This document shows positions 1-5,337 of a DNA stretch of 5,546 bases, one piece after another; positions within the stretch are counted from its first letter, which is position 1; each line of letters opens with the position of its first letter. The notes below the pieces were generated by a model. That model was not told where the DNA came from. It worked only from the letters and a program-made list of their open reading frames with translations, and did not search any database. Source of the DNA: Paludibacteraceae bacterium. Lineage in GTDB: Bacteria > Bacteroidota > Bacteroidia > Bacteroidales > Paludibacteraceae. Where the stretch lies: contig JAFYMM010000143.1 of assembly GCA_017550055.1 (NCBI GenBank), positions 1 to 5,546 on the forward strand, given 5' to 3'. Both the position numbers and the translations under genes were made by a program.

Positions 1-27
1 AAATTTCAAATTTCAAATTTCAAATTT
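1..27. repeat. Tandem 7-bp repeat (AAATTTC) upstream of the nusB promoter
   Basis: Three perfect copies of AAATTTC (1-7, 8-14, 15-21) are followed by a fourth lacking its last base (22-27). The array ends three bases before the proposed -33 TTG. It starts at the window edge, so the true copy number may be larger. A pure A/T-rich array just upstream of a promoter could act like an UP element, or could vary in length by slippage; both are inference. Confidence 0.85.
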
Positions 28-29
28 AA

Positions 30-60
30 TTGCTACTTCCAACTTTTTTTTGTAACTTTG
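30..60 (+). promoter_or_regulatory. Bacteroidota-type promoter for the nusB operon
   Basis: A TTG at 30-32 is separated by 20 nt from TAACTTTG at 53-60. This matches the known Bacteroides primary-sigma pattern (TTTG near -33, TAnnTTTG near -7, about 19-21 nt apart), with a full match in the -7 box and the TTG core at -33. Transcription would start around 65-68 and leave a leader of about 65 nt before the nusB ATG at 131. No equally good match was seen elsewhere in the non-coding parts of the window. Confidence 0.75.
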
Positions 61-70
61 CAAATAATTT

Positions 71-121
71 GGTCATAAGTCAAGAGTCTTGCAACTTACG
101 ACTTGTTACTTACTACTTCAT
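71..121 (+). repeat. Two opposed arrays of 7-nt repeats in the nusB leader
   Basis: RGTCNNN units begin at 71, 78 and 85. After two bases (92-93), ACTTNNN units begin at 94, 101, 108 and 115. The first array partly complements the second: TAAGT (76-80) can pair with ACTTA (94-98), and CAAGA (81-85) mirrors TCTTG (87-91). The nusB leader RNA could therefore fold into an imperfect hairpin with a CA bulge. Whether it regulates translation or is only repeat decay is not shown. Confidence 0.6.
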
Positions 122-130
122 TTAAGCGTA

Positions 131-1135
131 ATGATAAATAGAGCCCTTTTAAGAATTAAGGTAGCGCAAGTTTTGTATGCTTGTTTTGCAAAAGAAAACA
201 CCGACCTCACAACAGCGGAAAACGAATTGCAATTGAGCATACAGAAATCTTATGATTTATATCACTACATATTGCTACTTATTGCCGAATCGCGCCGTTA
301 CACCGAGGTGAAAGCCGATTCTCTTCGCGACCGTATTGGTGGTGTTCGCGTCAACGAAATGTTCAACGAACAATTCATGAACAACAAATTTGCACGCCAA
401 CTTGGCGAAAACATCGACCTGTATTCGTATGCCAATGAGCGTGGACTATCTTGGGCAGAAGATACTGAGTTCATCAAATATCTTATCTCTCAAGTCAATC
501 GTCGCGAATACTACTGCCTATATATCGCTAAAAAGAACCCTTCGTATGGCGAAGACAAAAAGTTCTGGCGCGATATTCTTGCTAACGAATTCCAAGAAAA
601 CGAACAATTCGACCATTTGCTCGAACAGCAATCTATCTATTGGAGCGACGACATCGACATTGTTTTCAGTTTCGTCGAAAAAACTATCAAACAATTCAAG
701 GAAGAAAACGGCCCTAACCAACCTCTCCTCCCTATGTACAAAGACGAGGCTGACAAAACTTTTGCCATCAAACTCCTCGACTCTGTGCTCCTCCACAACA
801 ACGAAATCGAAAACATCATCACTAAATATCTCATCGATTGGGACATCGACCGCGTTGCTATGATGGACAGAGTGATTCTCAAAGCCGCTATTGCCGAATT
901 GCTCTATTTCTCAACCATCCCTGTCAACGTAACTCTCGATGAATATATCGAACTTGCTAAATACTACGGAACCAAAAAAAGTAGCAAATTCATCAATGGC
1001 GTTCTCGACAAAGTTGTTCACGACCTTCGCGAAACAAGCGAATTGAGCAAATTCAAACTCGTCACAAAAAAGAAAAAAGCAAAAAAAGCAGTTGAAGCCA
1101 ACACAGAAACTCCAACTGAAGAGACTAACAACTAA
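131..1135 (+). CDS. nusB: Transcription antitermination factor NusB, long Bacteroidota form
   Basis: NusB binds boxA RNA together with NusE (ribosomal protein S10) and supports antitermination of rRNA transcription in the cytoplasm. This 334-residue protein has its NusB fold in the C-terminal third, about residues 205-300. That part contains WDIDRVAMMDRVILKAA (237-253), the acidic helix TLDEYIELAKYYG (268-280) and the family signature FINGVLD (287-293). Residues 1-200 are the helical, charged N-terminal extension found in Bacteroidota NusB; the usual bacterial NusB is about 140 residues. The C-terminus is a lysine-rich run followed by a Glu/Thr tail. I chose the ATG at 131 because MINRALLRIKVAQVLYA matches how family members begin. 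An in-frame TTG at 89 would add 14 unlikely residues encoded by the leader repeats. No Shine-Dalgarno is present. It is the first gene of an operon with yajC, 58 nt downstream. Confidence 0.93.
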   Translation: MINRALLRIKVAQVLYACFAKENTDLTTAENELQLSIQKSYDLYHYILLLIAESRRYTEVKADSLRDRIGGVRVNEMFNEQFMNNKFARQLGENIDLYSYANERGLSWAEDTEFIKYLISQVNRREYYCLYIAKKNPSYGEDKKFWRDILANEFQENEQFDHLLEQQSIYWSDDIDIVFSFVEKTIKQFKEENGPNQPLLPMYKDEADKTFAIKLLDSVLLHNNEIENIITKYLIDWDIDRVAMMDRVILKAAIAELLYFSTIPVNVTLDEYIELAKYYGTKKSSKFINGVLDKVVHDLRETSELSKFKLVTKKKKAKKAVEANTETPTEETNN

Positions 1136-1193
1136 GGTGCCCCCACCTAAACACACTATTTTACTAAACACTATTAACTAATAACTATAAAAA

Positions 1194-1517
1194 ATGTTGA
1201 CTACAATTCTATTACAAGCCGCTGAAGGCGCAAAAGGTGCAGGTTGGACAAATATGGTAATGTTGCTCCTCATCTTCGTTATCTTCTATTTCTTCATGAT
1301 TCGTCCTCAAACTAAACGCCAAAAAGAGATTAAAAAATTCCAAGACTCTCTCGAAAATGGCAAAACAGTAATCACTCAAGGTGGTATCTATGGTCGCGTG
1401 CGTGAAGTGAAAGACAACTACGTACTTGTCGAAATCGCTGATGGCGTTAAAATCCGTGTAAACAAAAACATGGTTTTCGATTCACCTGAAGATGCTACAC
1501 AACAACCTGCAAAATAA
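1194..1517 (+). CDS. yajC: Sec translocon accessory subunit YajC
   Basis: YajC is a small inner-membrane protein that associates with SecDF and the SecYEG translocon. Its exact contribution to protein export is modest and not fully settled. The 107-residue protein has a short N-terminal segment, one membrane helix at about residues 19-36 (MVMLLLIFVIFYFFMI), then the hallmark RPQTKRQKE (37-45). A soluble domain follows with GKTVITQGGIYGRV (56-69), matching the family pattern G-x-x-V-x-T-x-G-G-I-x-G, and VEIADGVKIRV (79-89). Length and layout are normal for the family. The gap to the next gene is 7 nt, so co-translation or co-transcription with the YbbR-like gene is likely. The 58-nt gap upstream holds only a weak GGTG-CCCC-CACC hairpin right after the nusB stop. 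Confidence 0.95.
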   Translation: MLTTILLQAAEGAKGAGWTNMVMLLLIFVIFYFFMIRPQTKRQKEIKKFQDSLENGKTVITQGGIYGRVREVKDNYVLVEIADGVKIRVNKNMVFDSPEDATQQPAK

Positions 1518-1524
1518 TTAAATT

Positions 1525-2508
1525 ATGAAATCACAACGCTTTTTGTATCACATTAAGCGACAAGGAAATAAAGTTGCTACTTTCTTGAAATCTCGAGAAG
1601 TAGTAACTTTTTTGTTCTTTTTCGTTCTTGCTTTTTTCCTATGGTATATGTATAATATTGGCACTCAACGCGAAATATCTCGCCGAATACCAATATCATA
1701 CATTGGCGTACCCGACAACGTGCAACTCGAAAAAGAATTGCCCGAAGAATTAAAATTCGTCCTAAAAGACGAAGGCAAAATCATTTGGAGTTATCAAAAA
1801 TCGCATTTCGATACACTCAAAATCGACCTCACTGCCCAATTCGACGACAACAGCCCTATCGAAATAAAATTCGATGAGCAATTCCAAAAAATCCTTTCAC
1901 TACTATCTCCAACCACCAAAGTCGTTGAACTCAATCCCGGCTATTTCACATCGAAATACATACGTCTATACTCAAAATTAGTGCCTGTGGTTACGAGCAA
2001 TGTCATAAAACTCGCACCGCAACACGTCATGTACGACACAGTAGCCTTCTCTCCTAAATATGTCTCACTACTTGGCACAAAAGAATCGGTCGATTCAATC
2101 TCTTATCTATACCTCGAACCAATAACCGAAACATTCGACAAAACCAAGACCATAGCAGTCAACATTCAAAAACCACAAGGCGTAAACATCAGTCGCCCAT
2201 CTGTCAATGTCACCGTCCCTGTCGAAATGTGTACCGAAAAAGAGGTCATAGTTCCCATTATAGTAGAAAATCTCCCTCAAAACACCAAAGTTCGCACATT
2301 TCCATCCGAAATTAAAATCCGTTTCAGCGTAGGTCTAAGCCACTACAACTCCGTAACCGAATCCACCTTCCGTGCCATATTCGATTACAACGACATTCTC
2401 CTCAACCCCGACAAAAACACCGCAACACTACAATTAGACTACACCTCAGGCTACATCTTCAACATCCAACTCCACCCATCCGAAGTAGAATACATAATCG
2501 AAAACTAA
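1525..2508 (+). CDS. YbbR-like (CdaR-related) membrane-anchored protein
   Basis: The 327-residue protein has a basic cytoplasmic N-terminus (residues 1-25), one membrane helix at about 26-44 (rich in F, L, V and W) and a large beta-rich extracytoplasmic part. A repeat of the YbbR type is clearest around 165-225: FSPKYVSLLGTKESVDSI (175-192) resembles the P-x-x-V-x-L-x-G-x-x-x-x-V-x-x-I pattern of YbbR repeats. A second stretch follows at about 226-325. YbbR repeats occur in CdaR, which regulates the diadenylate cyclase CdaA in Firmicutes. No cyclase gene is in this window, so a c-di-AMP role here is only a possibility. In Bacteroidales a gene of this type usually sits between yajC and coaE, as here. 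The family assignment is fairly sure; the function is unknown. The start is fixed by the position 7 nt after yajC and by the normal distance to the membrane helix. Confidence 0.82.
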   Translation: MKSQRFLYHIKRQGNKVATFLKSREVVTFLFFFVLAFFLWYMYNIGTQREISRRIPISYIGVPDNVQLEKELPEELKFVLKDEGKIIWSYQKSHFDTLKIDLTAQFDDNSPIEIKFDEQFQKILSLLSPTTKVVELNPGYFTSKYIRLYSKLVPVVTSNVIKLAPQHVMYDTVAFSPKYVSLLGTKESVDSISYLYLEPITETFDKTKTIAVNIQKPQGVNISRPSVNVTVPVEMCTEKEVIVPIIVENLPQNTKVRTFPSEIKIRFSVGLSHYNSVTESTFRAIFDYNDILLNPDKNTATLQLDYTSGYIFNIQLHPSEVEYIIEN

Positions 2509-2590
2509 TTATCTCTCCACCCACAAATAAAACAAATTTATATTTTCGCCCACAAACAACACAAATCGCATAAATCTTTCTTATAATTTG

Positions 2591-2615
2591 TAAAAAACAT
2601 CGCATAGCGATAAAA
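2591..2615. repeat. Dispersed 25-nt hairpin repeat, copy 1
   Basis: The core ATCGC-ATA-GCGAT (2599-2611) is a 5-bp stem with a 3-nt loop, flanked by A-runs. The full 25 nt match copy 2 (2752-2776) at 23 positions; both differences fall in the loop. Read on the minus strand, the stem is followed by G and then six T, which resembles a short intrinsic terminator for antisense transcripts. A 5-bp stem is on the weak side for that. Confidence 0.7.
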
Positions 2616-2643
2616 AAATCTGTGTAAATCAGCAGAGCGACGT

Positions 2644-2660
2644 TTTAGGCAGAGCCTAAA
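2644..2660. repeat. Perfect 7-bp inverted repeat TTTAGGC-AGA-GCCTAAA
   Basis: The arms at 2644-2650 and 2654-2660 are exact complements around a 3-nt loop. G2642 could pair with C2661 if one T is bulged out. There is no T-run on either side, so it is not an intrinsic terminator by itself. It has the same triloop design as its two neighbours but a different stem. Confidence 0.75.
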
Positions 2661-2751
2661 CAAGCGAATCAAAAAAAAGAAAAGAAAAAAATCTTTTCAA
2701 TCTGTGAACCAGCGGTCTTTGAGCCTTTGGCGAGAAAAATCTGTGGGAAAA

Positions 2752-2776
2752 TAAAAAACATCGCGCAGCGATAAAA
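2752..2776. repeat. Dispersed 25-nt hairpin repeat, copy 2
   Basis: The core ATCGC-GCA-GCGAT (2760-2772) has the same stem as copy 1 with a different loop. It overlaps a second A/T palindrome, ATAAAA-T-TTTTAT (2771-2783). On the minus strand the stem is again followed by G and six T. Confidence 0.7.
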
Positions 2777-2873
2777 TTTTTATCACCAAAGACACAAAGA
2801 CCTTCGGTTCCGTGCGTTCCGTAAGAGAATATATATATCCGTGAGAAAAAAAATCGCGAAAGTAAAAAAAAAC

Positions 2874-3449
2874 ATGAAAAAAATAGGCATCACAGGCGGT
2901 ATCGGTTCAGGCAAGAGCGTAGTATCACGCATCCTCACCACCATGGGCTACCCAGTCTACGACTCAGACTCATGGGCAAAACGCCTCATGAACAACCACC
3001 CCGACATCCGTCAAGCACTAACCGACCGATTCGGGCCCGACACCTACATCTCTGGCAACCTCAACCGTCCCTATTTAGCACAACAAATCTTCAACGACAA
3101 AGAAAACCTCACCTTTGTCAATTCCATAGTCCACCCCATCGTGTGCAACCACTTCTTGCAGTGGGCAGAATCTCAACCCACCGAATTAGTATTCATCGAG
3201 AGCGCAATCCTTTTCAGCAGCGGACTCGACAAATTCGTTGACAAAGTCATATATGTAGATGCACCGCACGAAATCCGACTCCAACGCGCCATGAATCGCG
3301 ACCACGCCTCTGCCGAAGCCATCAGTGCCCGCATCAACAACCAATCGCACGACAACCAGTACGCACACACCCACTCCAACTACACAATCCAAAACGACAA
3401 CAACACACTAATAATCCCACAACTCCTATCTACACTACAAAACATATAA
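2874..3449 (+). CDS. coaE: Dephospho-CoA kinase
   Basis: CoaE phosphorylates the ribose 3'-OH of dephospho-CoA with ATP, the last step of coenzyme A synthesis, in the cytoplasm. The 191-residue protein begins MKKIGITGGIGSGKS, with the Walker A P-loop GGIGSGKS at 8-15. The family motif D-x-D-x-x-A is at 30-35 (DSDSWA), HPIV is at 87-90, and the lid and C-terminal part shows LQRAMNRD (136-143) and ARINNQ (152-157), which fits R-x-x-x-R-D and A-R-x-x-x-Q. Length is normal for the family. One oddity: the usual LLFE/LFES segment reads LFSS (113-116), with serine 115 where family members normally have glutamate. The ATG at 2874 puts the P-loop at the expected distance; the in-frame GTG at 2841 would add only a lysine-rich stub encoded by the repeat region. 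It overlaps mtgA by one base. Confidence 0.94.
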   Translation: MKKIGITGGIGSGKSVVSRILTTMGYPVYDSDSWAKRLMNNHPDIRQALTDRFGPDTYISGNLNRPYLAQQIFNDKENLTFVNSIVHPIVCNHFLQWAESQPTELVFIESAILFSSGLDKFVDKVIYVDAPHEIRLQRAMNRDHASAEAISARINNQSHDNQYAHTHSNYTIQNDNNTLIIPQLLSTLQNI

Positions 3450-4171
3450 TGCAAAAAAGAAAAAAACAGAAAAACAACAAAACATCATTCGGCAAACGCA
3501 TTTGGCAATACACCTATCGAACACTACTTGCCCTTTGGTTCCTATCCATTGCGTCTGTAGTCCTTCTAAAATACGTCCCGGTATATTTCACACCACTAAT
3601 GATACTACGCTCATGCCAATCAATCCTTGATGGCAAAGCACCTCGCAACGACAAAAAATGGGTATCACTCAACGAAATCTCTCAAAATCTCACAATTGCA
3701 TGTATCGCAAGCGAAGACAACCTTTTCATGCAACACAACGGCTTCTCCGAACGAGCCATAAAACAGGCTTTAATCGAACGCCTTGAAGGTAAACGCATAC
3801 GAGGAGGTAGCACCATATCCCAGCAAACAGCCAAAAACGTCTTCACCTTCTGCTCACGCACATGGTTCCGCAAAGGCATCGAAACCTACTACACCATACT
3901 AATCGAACTTATATGGGGCAAAGAACGCATTATGGAAGTCTATCTCAACATTGTCGAATTAGGCAACGGCATATATGGAGCCGAAGCAGCATCACAGTAC
4001 TATTGGAAAATTCCAGCAAGCAAACTATCAAAAGGACAATCAGCCCTAATGGCAGCCGCCCTCCCCAACCCACGACACTATAGCATCAGCCACCCTGGTC
4101 CATACATGCAAAAACGCCAAAAACAAATAATAAATCTAATGCCTAAAATGGGTAAAATAGATTTTCAATAA
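3449..4171 (+). CDS. mtgA: Monofunctional peptidoglycan glycosyltransferase (GT51)
   Basis: This enzyme polymerises lipid II into glycan strands at the outer face of the inner membrane, without a transpeptidase domain. The 240-residue protein has a very basic N-terminus, one membrane helix at about residues 24-41 and a single GT51 domain. Motifs in order are ASEDNLFMQHNGF (87-99, with catalytic Glu89), RGGSTISQQTAKN (118-130), RKGIE (141-145, Glu145 being the second conserved acidic residue), KERIMEVYLNIVELGNGIYGAE split as 158-167 and 168-179, and a C-terminal AAALPNP (202-208). All expected catalytic motifs are intact. No penicillin-binding domain follows, which separates it from class A PBPs. 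Its ATG overlaps the coaE TAA (TAATG), so the two are probably translationally coupled. It is the last plus-strand gene before the convergent operon. Confidence 0.94.
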   Translation: MQKRKKQKNNKTSFGKRIWQYTYRTLLALWFLSIASVVLLKYVPVYFTPLMILRSCQSILDGKAPRNDKKWVSLNEISQNLTIACIASEDNLFMQHNGFSERAIKQALIERLEGKRIRGGSTISQQTAKNVFTFCSRTWFRKGIETYYTILIELIWGKERIMEVYLNIVELGNGIYGAEAASQYYWKIPASKLSKGQSALMAAALPNPRHYSISHPGPYMQKRQKQIINLMPKMGKIDFQ

Positions 4172-4342
4172 CCAAACAATAATTCTCCAAAAAAATTCTC
4201 TCGTATCCTATTCTTCGTAAATTTAGCAAAAAAACCTCATTCTATTTTTTCTCGTCCTACCCTATAGCAAGGCTCAAGCAAACTGCTCCTTAGAAAACAG
4301 CCATCTTTACACCTCGCATTTGCAAAAGTTGCAAAGTCAGAC
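4172..4342. other. Non-coding stretch between convergent operons
   Basis: I see no gene, tRNA or clear promoter between the mtgA stop and the hairpin that ends the coaD operon. The one local pattern is TTGCAAA at 4320-4326 repeated at 4329-4335 (9-nt period); since TTGCAA is its own complement, the pair is both direct and inverted. No plus-strand hairpin with a T-run was found, so how mtgA transcription ends is unclear. Confidence 0.5.
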
Positions 4343-4380
4343 TATATAAAAAAACGACCCACATAATTTTTATGTGGGTC
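4343..4380 (-). terminator. Intrinsic terminator of the coaD operon
   Basis: GACCCACATAA (4356-4366) and TTATGTGGGTC (4370-4380) form a perfect 11-bp stem with a 3-nt TTT loop, starting 10 nt past the coaD stop. Read on the minus strand, the stem is followed by seven consecutive T within GTTTTTTTATATAG, the classic Rho-independent arrangement. On the plus strand the downstream side (AAATTATATATTA) has no T-run, so it should stop mtgA transcripts less efficiently. Confidence 0.9.
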
Positions 4381-4390
4381 AAATTATATA

Positions 4391-4840
4391 TTATGGTAAT
4401 AAATCGCTTACATCATGACCAAAAGAGGCTAATTCTCGGACTAAGGATGAGGAGATGTGGGATGTGTCGGCATCGGAGATAAGGAATATGGTTTCCAAGC
4501 CTGCTATGCGTCGATTAGCATCGGCTATGGTGCGCTCATACTCGAAATCAGTCACCGACCGAACACCTCGCAAGATGTATTTTGCACCATAATGTTGGGC
4601 TAAATCCATAGTCAATGTGTCGTAGGTAACTACCTCAATGCGTGGCTCGTCGGCATACAAAACCCTCAATCGCTCCAATCTCTCGTCAATGGGCATCCAA
4701 CTCTTTTTTGCTCGATTGATGCCTATAGCAATGACCAATTTATCAAACATAGGCAATGCTCGCTCTACTATGGCTTGATGTCCGCGCGTGAATGGGTCGA
4801 ACGAACCGGGAAATAGTGCTACTCTTGTTTCTGAATTCAT
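4391..4840 (-). CDS. coaD: Pantetheine-phosphate adenylyltransferase
   Basis: CoaD transfers AMP from ATP to 4'-phosphopantetheine, giving dephospho-CoA and pyrophosphate. This is the penultimate step of coenzyme A synthesis, and its product is the substrate of CoaE. The 149-residue protein is a nucleotidyltransferase-fold enzyme. It shows LFPGSFDPFTRGH (9-21) with the G-x-F-D-P-x-x-x-G-H nucleotide-binding motif (His21), lysines 45-46 in the region of the substrate-binding lysine, RGVRSVTDFEYE (91-102) and SSSLVRELA (130-138), followed by the usual DVSDLLP end. Length is slightly below the typical 160 residues, but all motifs are present. It starts 4 nt after the lipoprotein stop, so it depends on the upstream operon promoter outside the window, and it ends at the hairpin at 4356-4380. 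Confidence 0.95.
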   Translation of the reverse strand: MNSETRVALFPGSFDPFTRGHQAIVERALPMFDKLVIAIGINRAKKSWMPIDERLERLRVLYADEPRIEVVTYDTLTMDLAQHYGAKYILRGVRSVTDFEYERTIADANRRIAGLETIFLISDADTSHISSSLVRELASFGHDVSDLLP

Positions 4841-4844
4841 ACTA

Positions 4845-5324
4845 TCAATCTTGTTGGAATGAGACCATCACAGCAACCGACTCCTCGACAACAGGCAACA
4901 TAACTAAACTGCCTGCGGTAAAAGATTTGGAGATGTACAACATATTGCCTTCGACTTCGCCTCGGAACTGACAGGTTTTCTCTTTCGATAATCCTTTGCA
5001 GTTGGTGGCGTTAAATTCGATAATATCTCCGTCGAAGGTGTAAGTGCCTTGATGAATTTCTGATAATAAGTCGGTCGCATCGTTGTATGCGGTATAGACT
5101 AATGTTAGTTGGAAGGTACTGTCGCTATTGATAACTATTGTCGAGGTAGCAATGTCGGGCGCATAGGCAAGTAAATGCTCGTTGTCGATATACTCCTCGC
5201 TATTGGCTTTCAAAGATTTAATAGTCCATGTACCAGATAAATCGGTCGGCGTAGTAAGTAGCATATCACATGCCGAAAAAATAGTAGCAATGAGTATCAA
5301 TAGAAAGAATAATAGTTTTTTCAT
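4845..5324 (-). CDS. Lipocalin-like lipoprotein of unknown function
   Basis: The 159-residue protein begins MKKLLFFLLILIATIFSAC, a lipoprotein signal peptide with a lipobox F-S-A-C and the lipidated cysteine at 19. Phe at -3 is less usual than Leu or Val. The mature part opens with LSGTWTIKSL (29-38), then strands such as STIVINSDSTFQLTLVY (62-78) and GTYTFDGDIIEF (91-102). That pattern (L-x-G-x-W at the start, GTY and F-x-G strands later) is typical of small lipocalin-like beta-barrels common in Bacteroidales. No lysine/acidic surface-export signal follows the cysteine (it reads DMLLTT), so I infer a periplasm-facing anchor. The start at 5324 is set by the signal peptide; the longer in-frame reading up to 5498 would overlap the mutase gene by about 160 nt. 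Ligand and role are unknown. It sits between the mutase gene (13 nt away) and coaD (4 nt away). Confidence 0.8.
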   Translation of the reverse strand: MKKLLFFLLILIATIFSACDMLLTTPTDLSGTWTIKSLKANSEEYIDNEHLLAYAPDIATSTIVINSDSTFQLTLVYTAYNDATDLLSEIHQGTYTFDGDIIEFNATNCKGLSKEKTCQFRGEVEGNMLYISKSFTAGSLVMLPVVEESVAVMVSFQQD

Positions 5325-5337
5325 ATATGATTGGGTA

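Larger units (their letters stand above)
2509..2873. repeat. 365-bp non-coding mosaic of short palindromes and repeated phrases
   Basis: No credible coding region is present. Stop codons and A-runs interrupt all frames, and the GTG at 2841 only extends coaE by 11 lysine-rich residues. The stretch holds three triloop hairpins (listed separately), three copies of AATCTGTG (2617-2624, 2699-2706, 2738-2745; two of them as AAAAATCTGTG), and a tandem pair TTCCGTGCG / TTCCGTAAG (2808-2825) echoed by ATCCGTGAG (2837-2845). From memory, phrases such as AAATCTGTGTAAATC and CCAAAGACACAAAGA recur between genes in many Bacteroidota genomes, but I could not check this. No promoter for coaE was convincing: TATAAT at 2582-2587 lacks a partner, and TAATTTG at 2584-2590 is one base short of the Bacteroides -7 box. 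Confidence 0.7.

Noticed and set aside
89..130. TTG start at 89 giving NusB 14 extra N-terminal residues
   Set aside because: The extra codons come from the leader repeats, and MINRALLRIK at 131 matches how family members begin.
1136..1147. GGTG-CCCC-CACC hairpin after nusB as a terminator
   Set aside because: The stem is only 4 bp with no T-run, and yajC follows closely, so an operon end here is unlikely.
2582..2590. TATAAT / TAATTTG as a coaE promoter
   Set aside because: It is one base short of the TAnnTTTG box and has no TTG at the right distance upstream.
2629..2640. TCAGCAGAGCGA as a fourth triloop hairpin
   Set aside because: Only two base pairs form around the AGA loop before mismatches.
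2841..2873. GTG start for coaE
   Set aside because: It adds a lysine-rich stub encoded by repeat text; the ATG at 2874 places the P-loop at the normal distance. Kept only as part of a low-interest finding.
4205..4240. Minus-strand promoter (TAAATTTA behind a T-run)
   Set aside because: The last base differs from TAnnTTTG, there is no correctly spaced -33 element, and it would only drive antisense RNA into mtgA.
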